A stretch of DNA of 6,836 bases, taken from assembly GCA_003230795.1 (NCBI GenBank), contig QIGM01000267.1, positions 1 to 6,836 on the forward strand, read 5' to 3'. The translations under genes and the position numbers were made by a program. Within the stretch, counting starts at the first letter, position 1. Every line of letters starts with the position of its first letter. Source of the stretch: a bacterium (GTDB lineage Bacteria > Bdellovibrionota_C > UBA2361 > SZUA-149). The notes under the pieces are model-generated. The model saw only the letters and a list, made by a program, of their open reading frames with translations. It was not told the origin of the DNA and searched no databases. Positions 1-6,836 of the stretch are shown here, in pieces.

Positions 1-3000
1 GGTTCTTCCGTCAGTTCTGAGTCAAGAATTGTATTATAAAGGGACATCTTTGTGAAGGCGATGAGCACCGCGAGTTCTGGTCTTGTTAGTCCAGCTTTCA
101 TCGCGCTTCTTTTTACGAGAGTTTCGTCGTCGGGAAGGAATTCTTTTTCTCGGTCTAAAAGTCCTTCGTTCTCCAAGGAGTCAATGAGGCCCCGATAGTA
201 ACCAATATTAATTCGGCTGCGACGAACGGCCAGGCTGATCCCTTTCGTTTGGGTTCGGTTTCGAGTCACTACTTTTTCGCAGGCTTCTGTAACACATGAC
301 ATGAGGAGTTTATTACGTTCTTCGATCGTTAATTCGCCACGCCGCATTGGCTCTCGAAACAAAATTTTCATATTAACTTCAAGGTCAGAGAGGGCGACTC
401 CGCCAGAGTTGTCGACTGCGTCGGTATTGCAGTGCCCGCCGATTCGGGAGTACTCAATGCGAGCAAGCTGAGTGAGTCCGAGGTTTCCACCTTCGCCGAT
501 AACTCGAACCCTTAACTCGCGCGCATTGCAGCGAACGTCGTCATTTGTTCGGTCACCTGCATCGAGGTGTGTTTCCTCGAAGGCTTTCACGTAGGTTCCA
601 ATTCCGCCGTTCCAGAGCAAATCGGTTGGTGCGCAAAGGATTCTACGGATAAGTTCTTCTCCTGAGAGCACGTTCTCCGAAATCTCTAAGGCCGCTCGGG
701 TTTCTTCACCTAGCTCTATTTCCTTTAACGAGCGGTCAAAAACCCCACCGCCTTTGCTTATCAGGGATTGGTCGTAGTTGTTCCATCCGGAACGAGGCAA
801 GTTGAAGAGTCGTGTGCGTTCTCCAAAGGAGATCGCAGGATCGGGGTCAGGGTCCAAAAAAATATGCTTATGATTAAACGCGGCAAGAAGCTTTGCATTA
901 GGACTCATCAGCAAGCCGTTTCCGAAAACATCTCCTGACATGTCACCGATGCCGACCACAGTGAAAGTTTGCGTATCCACATCAATGCCGATTTCACGAA
1001 AATGTCGACAGACCGCTTCCCAGGCTCCGCGAGCGGTGATGCCATATTTCTTATGGTCGTATCCTGCACTTCCACCTGAGGCGAAAGCATCTCCAAGCCA
1101 AAAATCAAACTCACCCTCAGCGATTGAGTTTGCCACATCGCTGAACGTGGCTGTTCCTCGGTCAGCGGCAACAACAAAATACGGATCCGGCGCATCGTAG
1201 ATTACCGATCGCGAAGGTGGGACGATTTCGTTTTCGCTTCGATTGTCGGTGACTTCAAGTAAGGAGCGAATGAAAATACGATAACAGCGCTCGACTTCTT
1301 GCCGAACTTCAGCCGGATCCTCTGGAAGGCTTTTCACGACAAAGCCTCCTTTAGCACCGACCGGAATGATGATGGAGTTTTTAACCATCTGAGTTTTCAT
1401 TAATCCGAGGACTTCCGTTCGATAGTCGTCTCGACGATCGCTCCAGCGAAGTCCACCTCGTGCCACTAGTCCACCGCGGAGATGTAGTCCTTCGAGTTCT
1501 GGACTACTGACGAAAATCTCGTAGAGGGGCCGGGGTGAGGGCATTTTTGTAATCTGTCGGCAGTCGATCTTAAGTGCGATGCGAAGAGAGTTCTCGTGTT
1601 GAAAGGCATTAGTTCGGACAGCCGCATCAACGACATTGAGTAAAGATCGCAGCGCGCGATCGTGTGTGAGCTTTGAGACATCTTTTAGCGCGATGCGGTA
1701 GGCATTGGATAATTCGTCAAGCGCGATTTCTCGTTGTTCGGCACTATCAACGAAAAGATCGGGGTCGAATTTGTTGGCGAAATAATCAATCAGCAACTGA
1801 GCGAGCAATGGATTTTTTACAAGGGCGCTGGCAAGGCTGGCTTGTGAGGCAGTAGCTTTGATCTGCCACAGATATTGCACAAGCGAACGTAGAACGGCGA
1901 TCTGCTCACAGTTCAGACCCGGCGAGAGTAAGAGTTGGTTGAGAGCATCGTTCTCGGCATACCCTTGGAGGACTTGTCGAAGTCCTAGAAGGAGGGTTTC
2001 GCTTTGCTCTCCCTCATCTATATTGGCATCGGTTGGGGGGAGAACATAGAGGTCATAAATTGCGGCCCAAACGGATCCCTCAGTGGCGACTGGGGTTACG
2101 GTCTCTCTCAAGATGTTAAATCCAACGTTCTCCAAGAAAGGAAGAATTGCACTAAGTGTAAGGCTTTCACCTCTCTTATAAAGACGTAAGCGGTAGAGTC
2201 CTTCCTCGCCAGGCGTTGGTGCTGGTTCGAGCGTGACATCAAGAGGATTGTCGACGGAAAGCTGCTCTAGTTTCTCGATATCAATCACCGCGGCATCCGG
2301 TGTGTTGCTTGCTTTGTAGGCTTCAGGAAATGCCTTGGTGTAGAAGGAAAGAAGCTTCAGCTCGCTCGCGTCACCGTGTCGGACTCTAAGTGCGCGGGTG
2401 AGTTTATCGTCCCACGTAAGAGTGAGTTCCGTGATGGTTTGTTCTAAGCTTGATGTGTCAAGCGCAATCGATGCTCGGCTATGGTTGGGAACAAGCAGGC
2501 GAATGGCAACAAGCGGGTAGTCGCTTACCGAGAGCTGCGACGCTGCGGTGCCTGGTTCAGCTCCGATCTCTTTCTCGATGAGCGATTTAATCAAGAGATG
2601 GACGCTACCCGAGAAGCGGTCTCGCGGTAGCACGACACTGACATTTACAAACCGGTGGAAGCTTCCAAGAGAGAAGCGGAGGCGTGTTTCGTTTCTGCGC
2701 TGCAAATCAAAGACGAGCAAGATCTCTTCGCCAAGGGCTTGAACGGAAAGGCGAAAAAGGTCCGCTTTCGGAATACTATTCGCAATTGAGACGATCTCTT
2801 TGTAGTCATGAGAGTTAGGTAGGCATCCTTGGGTCGAGAGAAAGGCGTCTAGCTTCTTTCGAATCAATGGTATTGCCGAGCCAGCTTGGCTCATAGCTCT
2901 CGAGGTGAACAGCCCAAGGAACGAATCAATTTGAACTTTGCCCTTGTTTGAAGATCCCGTGTCTGGAGATAATGTTCGGAAGGTGATTAAATCAAGCCGC

Positions 3001-3917
3001 GCTAGTCTATGCACCCGAGAGCGAAATAAAACTTTCGAGAACTGTATAGATTCTTCTGAATTGAGCATCGCTTCGGCGTCATGACGGACGTCATCGAGGC
3101 GCGCGCAGACAAATGGATCAACGCTACGAAAAAGCCCGAGGTCTCTCTCTTCGGTGACGATTTGCTCTGCTTTCTGTCTCCAGGAGCGATGCCCGAAGAA
3201 CACGAAGCCATCGTCGCGCAGCCATTGTAGGAAGGCGATCGATTCCTCTGCAGTATCCTTGGCACTTTGCTTTGAAGATTTAATCCGACTTTCGACTTCA
3301 TTTATTCGATCTAGTGAGGGCTCGTAGTCATCGGTGATGAGCACTAGATCAGAGAATGCCGCTGAAATACTTTTACTTAAGGCTTCTCTTTTATTGGGGT
3401 CGTCAATGTACTCAAGCTCTAGATAACTTAAAGAGATATGGCGATTAGTAGTCTCTTTAAGTATTGGATGAAGGTAGATGCTGCCTTCTAATGCATTGTC
3501 TCGCAGTATTTCGTCAATCGTGTCGACGATAAACGGTCGGTCGTCGATTGCCGTTGTGATAATAGTTGCCGCTCTTGAGTTTCCGTTTTCCTTTCTAGTT
3601 GATACGCGAACAAGAAAAGGCGCCGATGACGCTAGAAAATCCTGGTAGCAGTCAAGAGCGGTGCGGGCGACCTCTAACATGAGGTCGGGGCTGTTCTGAT
3701 TGAGATAGTTTTCGGGAGCACGGTTGAAGAGTGCCATTGAAAGATCGAAGAGTTGTGCGTTCTCATCGCTCAGCGAGGCGGTCTCTCCTGAGCTTTTCGC
3801 TGTTCCGCCTTTTGCTGTTCCGCCTTTAGCTGTTCCATTGAGTAAAATTCGGTGAAGCTCACCTATCCTCTCAGCCGCAACACCCTCAAGTGGGGAGTTC
3901 CCTAGACTAACAACCAT
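1..3917 (-). CDS. NAD-specific glutamate dehydrogenase, large (~180 kDa) class; C-terminus cut by window edge
   Basis: This enzyme catalyses NAD-dependent oxidative deamination of L-glutamate to 2-oxoglutarate and ammonia in the cytoplasm (EC 1.4.1.2), usually for glutamate catabolism. I read 1305 codons in one uninterrupted frame from the ATG at 3917 to the left edge. Family members have about 1600 residues, so about 300 are missing. Visible landmarks are DDRPFIVD (about 125-132, in the ACT-like N-terminal regulatory part), FYTKAFPEAYKA (from 525), LRGGLVARGGLRWSDR (from 813), VGAKGGF with the likely catalytic Lys856, DPYFVVAADRGTATFSD (from 911), FASGGSAGYDHKK (945-957), the dinucleotide-fold stretch GIGDMSGDVFGN (989-1000), WNGGIGTYVKA (from 1102), GEGGNLG (1141-1147) and RPELAVLIAF (from 1279). 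An in-frame TAG at 3924-3926 rules out a longer start, and AAGGA/AGGA motifs precede the ATG. Oddities are a GTAKG repeat at residues 28-42 and altered residues at 1175-1179. The family call is very secure. No frameshift was found on reading the whole frame. Confidence 0.96.
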   Translation of the reverse strand, partial: MVVSLGNSPLEGVAAERIGELHRILLNGTAKGGTAKGGTAKSSGETASLSDENAQLFDLSMALFNRAPENYLNQNSPDLMLEVARTALDCYQDFLASSAPFLVRVSTRKENGNSRAATIITTAIDDRPFIVDTIDEILRDNALEGSIYLHPILKETTNRHISLSYLELEYIDDPNKREALSKSISAAFSDLVLITDDYEPSLDRINEVESRIKSSKQSAKDTAEESIAFLQWLRDDGFVFFGHRSWRQKAEQIVTEERDLGLFRSVDPFVCARLDDVRHDAEAMLNSEESIQFSKVLFRSRVHRLARLDLITFRTLSPDTGSSNKGKVQIDSFLGLFTSRAMSQAGSAIPLIRKKLDAFLSTQGCLPNSHDYKEIVSIANSIPKADLFRLSVQALGEEILLVFDLQRRNETRLRFSLGSFHRFVNVSVVLPRDRFSGSVHLLIKSLIEKEIGAEPGTAASQLSVSDYPLVAIRLLVPNHSRASIALDTSSLEQTITELTLTWDDKLTRALRVRHGDASELKLLSFYTKAFPEAYKASNTPDAAVIDIEKLEQLSVDNPLDVTLEPAPTPGEEGLYRLRLYKRGESLTLSAILPFLENVGFNILRETVTPVATEGSVWAAIYDLYVLPPTDANIDEGEQSETLLLGLRQVLQGYAENDALNQLLLSPGLNCEQIAVLRSLVQYLWQIKATASQASLASALVKNPLLAQLLIDYFANKFDPDLFVDSAEQREIALDELSNAYRIALKDVSKLTHDRALRSLLNVVDAAVRTNAFQHENSLRIALKIDCRQITKMPSPRPLYEIFVSSPELEGLHLRGGLVARGGLRWSDRRDDYRTEVLGLMKTQMVKNSIIIPVGAKGGFVVKSLPEDPAEVRQEVERCYRIFIRSLLEVTDNRSENEIVPPSRSVIYDAPDPYFVVAADRGTATFSDVANSIAEGEFDFWLGDAFASGGSAGYDHKKYGITARGAWEAVCRHFREIGIDVDTQTFTVVGIGDMSGDVFGNGLLMSPNAKLLAAFNHKHIFLDPDPDPAISFGERTRLFNLPRSGWNNYDQSLISKGGGVFDRSLKEIELGEETRAALEISENVLSGEELIRRILCAPTDLLWNGGIGTYVKAFEETHLDAGDRTNDDVRCNARELRVRVIGEGGNLGLTQLARIEYSRIGGHCNTDAVDNSGGVALSDLEVNMKILFREPMRRGELTIEERNKLLMSCVTEACEKVVTRNRTQTKGISLAVRRSRINIGYYRGLIDSLENEGLLDREKEFLPDDETLVKRSAMKAGLTRPELAVLIAFTKMSLYNTILDSELTEE
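3795..3839 (-). repeat. 15-bp in-frame tandem repeat (about 3 copies) in the GDH N-terminus
   Basis: On the plus strand the units are TTTCGCTGTTCCGCC (3795-3809), TTTTGCTGTTCCGCC (3810-3824) and TTTAGCTGTTCCATT (3825-3839). The first two differ at one base, and the third diverges in its last two bases and at the fourth. On the coding strand they give GTAKG-type pentapeptides at residues 28-42 (GTAKGGTAKGGTAK), a small, basic, probably disordered segment ahead of the conserved fold. The 15-bp length keeps the frame, so gain or loss of copies by replication slippage would alter only the number of pentapeptides. Confidence 0.9.
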
Positions 3918-3921
3918 GCAG

Positions 3922-3933
3922 TCCTATCCTTTT
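3922..3933 (-). promoter_or_regulatory. Ribosome binding site of the glutamate dehydrogenase gene
   Basis: The coding strand reads AAAAGGATAGGACTGCATG. This gives two Shine-Dalgarno-like cores, AAGGA 9 nt before the ATG and AGGA 4 nt before it. The in-frame TAG at 3924-3926 lies inside this motif, so the ATG at 3917 is the earliest possible start. The surrounding 54-bp spacer (3918-3971) shows no GC-rich hairpin with a T tract, which fits read-through from the AsmA gene. Confidence 0.7.
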
Positions 3934-3971
3934 CGTCCAAACGGTTAGGCTCTTGGTCTCACCCAGACTCA

Positions 3972-6437
3972 CTAAAATAGTGAATCTAAGGCCCCACCTA
4001 ATCCTGGTGCAATTTTATCCAATGCTTTCTTCCCAGCTTCCTTTGCCGTGTTTTTCGCCGCGCGTTGAAGGAGACCGGAGATATCTGGGAGTACGACAGG
4101 CAAGCCATCGGGGGACTTACGAATTAGTACCGGGAAGACAATGTTTCCAGACTTATCAGCGAGCAACTGTAACTTAGGCTCTTTCAGTATCATCTCTTTA
4201 GCTAGAAGTGGCGTTAGTCTCATCTGTGCGTTTAATTTAACCACTCCATTTAATCCTATGCCACCGCTCCCGGTAAGCAGGTAGAGTGGGTGGCGAAGTT
4301 CGAAAGCGGCGATTGAGAGGTGCTCCTTCGCAAGATTACCCTTAAAGGTTATGGCATCGAACGCTGTAGAATTTGCCTCGATGAGCGGACGATGTTTCTC
4401 AGGGATAAAGCCAGCCAGTGCGCCAGAGATTCCAGGGATTTTATCAATTTTCCCAAGTGTTTGGCCGAGAATATTAAACCCTGAAATTGATCCCTTGCTA
4501 AGCTTTGCCGAGGTGCTTGCTCTAAGACTTGGAAGGGGATTTTTGCTACTGCCTGTATAGGAGGCACCTAATGTGTCGAGCAAGCCCGTCAAAGAGATCC
4601 TACTCTCCGGACCAAGGGCGACTTTAGAGAGCTCGGTTAGTTGTAGTGAACTAAGGGTAAGCTTTCCCTTAAAGGGGTCTCCACCACTTAGGTCGAAATC
4701 AGCTGCAATCAATCCACCGAAGGCTTCAATTTTTGCATCCTTAACAGAAAGACTCTGCGGCATGTTGTCAGGACCCATTTGTGCTTTCCCTGCTACTGCG
4801 AGGCTCTTTAGTGGGGCACCGGCAAGTGAACTTTGGCCGAGGTTGAGCTTTATACTTCCCTTTCCTGTGTCGAGGGAATATGTGGCGGCTAGTTTTAAGC
4901 CACTGAGAGTGCTCTGCTCTAACGGACTTGGGCTGTCGGCTGCAGTGCGAAGTGAACTAAGTATTGGTCCAAGCGAGATCGAGTCCGCTGCGATGGCGAC
5001 TGATATCGTAGGCTTATTCAAATTTTTTACGAGAACACCGCCGCGCAGTGTTTGATCTGCGACAGCAAAGGTCAGCGGTTTGAGAGTCATCGAATTGTCC
5101 TTGAACAGCAAAGAGCCATTCATGTCCGACAGCGTAATCCCTTTCGCTCCTTCTACCGCAGGCACGCGAGCTGAAATTGATTTTAGGTCAACTGTGCCGT
5201 CTAGGGTTGGTAGTTTGTCGGCACTTTTCTCCTCGGGCAGTGGGGCGAGTATTTTGAGGTTGAAACCCAAGTCTCCTCCCAGAGCAAAATCTGAAACACT
5301 GGGTAGGAAGTCACCGAGCGCCGCGAGCGGGAACTGACTTGAGCTCAAAGTCGCTGCGACGCCATCTTTGGCGTTAAAGCTAAACGGTGCCTGAACCTTA
5401 ATTCCACCAATTTCTAAATCGACCTTGGAAGCTTGAACCGCGCCGAGAAGACTTGGTTGGGCCTTAATGTTGACGGTAAGGGGCGTGTTGCCCGCCTTTT
5501 TAAATACCTCACCGAAGGCGATCATTGCATTTGTTGCATCAAGTGAAGGGGAGACGGTAATGCCGTTAGAGTCGATTTTAATACCCATGCGATAGCTGAG
5601 TTGATCGCCAATGGAGAGTTCCTTGGGTTGTGCGCCATAGGCGGTAAGCAGTGCAGAAACTTTTGCTAAATCAATATTTTGAATGGCGAACTCTAGGTCT
5701 ACCTGTGGAATCGCGCTCAAACTCGCGCCAAGCTCAACGCTGCCGTCGAGTGAAAGGTTCTCTTCCGCTTCTCCAAGCACGCTCGCGAGGATCTTCACAG
5801 TCCCTTTTGAACCAGCGCTCAAGCCTCTCACTTCTGCACTGAAATCAGTTATTGAGACTACTGCGGCAGGCGATACGCTTTCGTCAGTCCAGGTAAACGA
5901 AACATCCTTAATATCAGCGTTCTGTAAGGCGAAAGAGATGCTTGAACTCGCGTCTGTCTCGACTGTTTCTGTGCTATCTGGAGCCGTTTCGTTTGTGGTC
6001 GGTTCTGTTTGGGTGCTTGATTGCTCTGGCGCCTCAGTTGCAGAGTCATTCGCGCCAAGATTCAGTGTGCCGATTTGCATGGAGCCGTCGGCCTTGCGGT
6101 TCACATTGATGCGCGCGCCGACTATCTTAAGTTTTGATACTTCAACTTCCCCTTTGAGTAAGGAGAATATGGAAGTATCGAGAAGAAGGGTCTCGACTGA
6201 TGCGTCATCCGGTGACTCGCTCAGGCTCACATCATCTATCTGAATCGCGACGCTAGGAAAAAGCTTGGCCGAGATCTTACCTATAGTCACTTTTTGACCA
6301 AGAGAATCGGTAATTGTGGCGATAATCTGAGGACGTAACTTCTCCAATATTGGATTGATATTCCAGGCTAGAAGGGCGCCACCAAGGACAAATAAAATGG
6401 CGACGACGGCGGAGAATTTAAGTAGTTTAGATTTCAT
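3972..6437 (-). CDS. AsmA-family envelope protein, N-terminally anchored
   Basis: This complete 821-residue protein begins MKSKLLKF, then has a hydrophobic segment at about 9-25 (SAVVAILFVLGGALLAW) that should serve as an uncleaved inner-membrane anchor with the bulk in the periplasm. The stretch after the anchor (about 28-125: NPILEKLRPQI, VTIGKISAKLFPSVAIQIDDVSL, then the NRKADGSMQIGTLNL segment) is typical of the AsmA N-terminal domain. Residues 131-165 form a Ser/Thr/Glu-rich linker without Lys or Arg. Repeated beta-strand-like segments follow, and an AsmA-like C-terminal region lies at about 560-775. A basic, amphipathic-looking tail runs from 787 to 821. AsmA-clan proteins (AsmA, YhdP, TamB) are implicated in outer-membrane assembly and phospholipid transport across the periplasm; the exact role here is not readable from sequence. 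The start is fixed by an in-frame TAG ten codons upstream with no other start codon between. TAG ends the gene 54 bp before the GDH start. Confidence 0.9.
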   Translation of the reverse strand: MKSKLLKFSAVVAILFVLGGALLAWNINPILEKLRPQIIATITDSLGQKVTIGKISAKLFPSVAIQIDDVSLSESPDDASVETLLLDTSIFSLLKGEVEVSKLKIVGARINVNRKADGSMQIGTLNLGANDSATEAPEQSSTQTEPTTNETAPDSTETVETDASSSISFALQNADIKDVSFTWTDESVSPAAVVSITDFSAEVRGLSAGSKGTVKILASVLGEAEENLSLDGSVELGASLSAIPQVDLEFAIQNIDLAKVSALLTAYGAQPKELSIGDQLSYRMGIKIDSNGITVSPSLDATNAMIAFGEVFKKAGNTPLTVNIKAQPSLLGAVQASKVDLEIGGIKVQAPFSFNAKDGVAATLSSSQFPLAALGDFLPSVSDFALGGDLGFNLKILAPLPEEKSADKLPTLDGTVDLKSISARVPAVEGAKGITLSDMNGSLLFKDNSMTLKPLTFAVADQTLRGGVLVKNLNKPTISVAIAADSISLGPILSSLRTAADSPSPLEQSTLSGLKLAATYSLDTGKGSIKLNLGQSSLAGAPLKSLAVAGKAQMGPDNMPQSLSVKDAKIEAFGGLIAADFDLSGGDPFKGKLTLSSLQLTELSKVALGPESRISLTGLLDTLGASYTGSSKNPLPSLRASTSAKLSKGSISGFNILGQTLGKIDKIPGISGALAGFIPEKHRPLIEANSTAFDAITFKGNLAKEHLSIAAFELRHPLYLLTGSGGIGLNGVVKLNAQMRLTPLLAKEMILKEPKLQLLADKSGNIVFPVLIRKSPDGLPVVLPDISGLLQRAAKNTAKEAGKKALDKIAPGLGGALDSLF

Positions 6438-6438
6438 A

Positions 6439-6445
6439 TCCTTCC
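6439..6445 (-). promoter_or_regulatory. Unusually close ribosome binding site of the AsmA-family gene
   Basis: The coding strand reads CTCGGAAGGATATG. The GGAAGGA core ends only one base before the ATG, much closer than the usual 5-9 nt. No alternative start exists between the in-frame TAG at 6465-6467 and this ATG, and no ATG, GTG or TTG codon is seen in the anchor segment that follows. The ATG at 6437 therefore still decides the start. Translation may be weaker than the motif alone suggests. Confidence 0.55.
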
Positions 6446-6478
6446 GAGTTTTTTCTTTGACCTTCTACCCCAGTACTA

Positions 6479-6520
6479 ACGGCTTAGCTACGGATTCAGT
6501 GTACTGAAAATACGGCTTAG
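6479..6520 (-). promoter_or_regulatory. Dyad flanked by 9-bp direct repeats upstream of the AsmA gene (possible operator)
   Basis: The 9-mer acggcttag occurs exactly twice, at 6479-6487 and 6512-6520, 33 bp apart, about three helical turns. Between them is the dyad TTCAGT-GT-ACTGAA (6495-6508), with perfect 6-bp arms around a 2-bp centre. A further cagtac at 6471-6476 is the reverse complement of gtactg inside the dyad (6501-6506). The 2-base centre is too small for a good RNA hairpin loop, so a DNA-binding site is the likelier reading. No regulator family was recognised. The cluster lies 40-85 bp upstream of the AsmA start. Confidence 0.35.
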
Positions 6521-6563
6521 TTCACACTTGTCTCGGAATTATTAGCAAGGTTCCATGAAGGTG

Positions 6564-6591
6564 CTTATAGCGAGATATTATTCAGGGTCAG
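6564..6591 (-). promoter_or_regulatory. Candidate sigma70-type promoter for the AsmA/GDH pair
   Basis: The coding strand has CTGACC (4 of 6 to TTGACA, at 6586-6591), a 16-bp spacer and TATAAG (5 of 6 to TATAAT, at 6564-6569). Transcription from it would begin near 6557 and leave a leader of about 120 nt containing the dyad and direct-repeat cluster. It was found by eye, and matches of this quality also occur by chance in AT-rich intergenic DNA. Confidence 0.3.
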
Positions 6592-6836
6592 AGTCTTAGT
6601 CTAGGTGCTGAGCGCTATTCTGCTTCTCGCCTAAGGCTTTATCTGTGGGAGATGTTGCTTGCTTGCGTTTAGGCTTTGCTCTTCGAGCGAATGAAGCTAG
6701 CTTATAACCCCCTAGAAGGACCTCTGTCGTGCGGATAATCACCTGTAATCACAGTATCTTAGCGCATCTTTGTGTGATCCCACAGCAGAGGCGCATGGGA
6801 ATTTCAATTTTGCCCATTTTGGTGTAGATTTCTGAT

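Larger units (their letters stand above)
6438..6836. other. Gene-poor upstream region (399 bp)
   Basis: Stops are frequent in most frames and no tRNA-like, rRNA or terminator structure was recognised. Contents are the candidate promoter and dyad described separately, a perfect 10-bp palindrome aagctagctt (6694-6703), a 10-bp-spaced pair of aatcac motifs (6737-6742 and 6747-6752) and a near-perfect dyad TGTGTGATCCCACA (6771-6784). A minus-strand frame of 48 codons from a GTG at 6742 to a TAA at 6596-6598 is open, but has no convincing ribosome binding site. Two minus-strand frames enter open from the right edge and stop at 6749-6751 and 6739-6741. Either could be the tail of an upstream gene, but the 28-31 codons visible are too few to judge. 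Confidence 0.6.

Noticed and set aside
908..1195. Opposed 95-codon (minus) and 86-codon (plus, 940-1200) open frames
   Set aside because: Both overlap the strongly conserved GDH catalytic core read in another frame (FASGGSAGYDHKK, GIGDMSGDVFGN).
3002..3301. 99-codon minus-strand open frame, considered as evidence of a frameshift in the GDH gene
   Set aside because: The main GDH frame reads through this stretch without a stop and gives family-like sequence (FLQWLRDDGFVFFG), so this is a shadow.
4573..5055. 160-codon plus-strand open frame
   Set aside because: It is antisense to the middle of the AsmA-family gene. It has no family resemblance and a low-complexity composition that mirrors the Ser/Leu/Ala-rich sense strand.
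5683..6243. 186-codon plus-strand open frame
   Set aside because: It lies entirely antisense to the AsmA-family gene, which has clear domain structure and a signal anchor. The peptide is Ser/Leu/Ala-rich with no recognisable motif, as expected of a shadow frame.
6694..6703. Palindrome aagctagctt as a terminator or operator
   Set aside because: It is a perfect 10-bp palindrome but has no loop, is not GC-rich and has no T tract. A short palindrome of this kind is common by chance.
6771..6784. CRP/FNR-type binding site
   Set aside because: The half-sites TGTG and CACA are 6 bp apart, not the 8 bp of the CRP core. The dyad is kept only as an unassigned observation.
6438..6836. tRNA or structured RNA gene in the upstream region
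   Set aside because: No T-loop-like GGTTCGA-type motif, acceptor stem pairing or riboswitch-like core was found on either strand.

Overview
The window carries two protein genes, both on the minus strand and both ordinary in kind. They are an 821-codon AsmA-family envelope protein (3972-6437) and, 54 bp downstream, the first 1305 codons of a large NAD-specific glutamate dehydrogenase (1-3917) whose C-terminal end lies beyond the left edge. The rest is a 399-bp gene-poor upstream region (6438-6836). I see no RNA gene, transposase, CRISPR array or phage element.

The organism is a Gram-negative (diderm) bacterium. An AsmA-type protein with an N-terminal membrane anchor implies an outer membrane. 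The roughly 1600-residue NAD-GDH class is known mainly from proteobacteria, some other diderms and actinobacteria. Base composition looks near-balanced by eye. The sequence alone does not give a finer placement.

Layout, in the direction of transcription (right to left): the upstream region holds a candidate sigma70-type promoter (6564-6591), and downstream of it a 14-bp dyad flanked by two identical 9-bp direct repeats. Next is the AsmA gene, with a very tightly spaced ribosome binding site. A short spacer with no visible terminator carries the GDH ribosome binding site, and the GDH gene then runs out of the window. The spacing suggests the two genes can be co-transcribed, but their functions (envelope lipid homeostasis and glutamate catabolism to 2-oxoglutarate) have no obvious direct link.

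No new multi-gene system is visible. The points most worth a second look are a 15-bp in-frame tandem repeat near the GDH N-terminus, departures from a normally very conserved GDH block, the repeat/dyad cluster ahead of the AsmA gene, and a possible 48-codon ORF in the upstream region.
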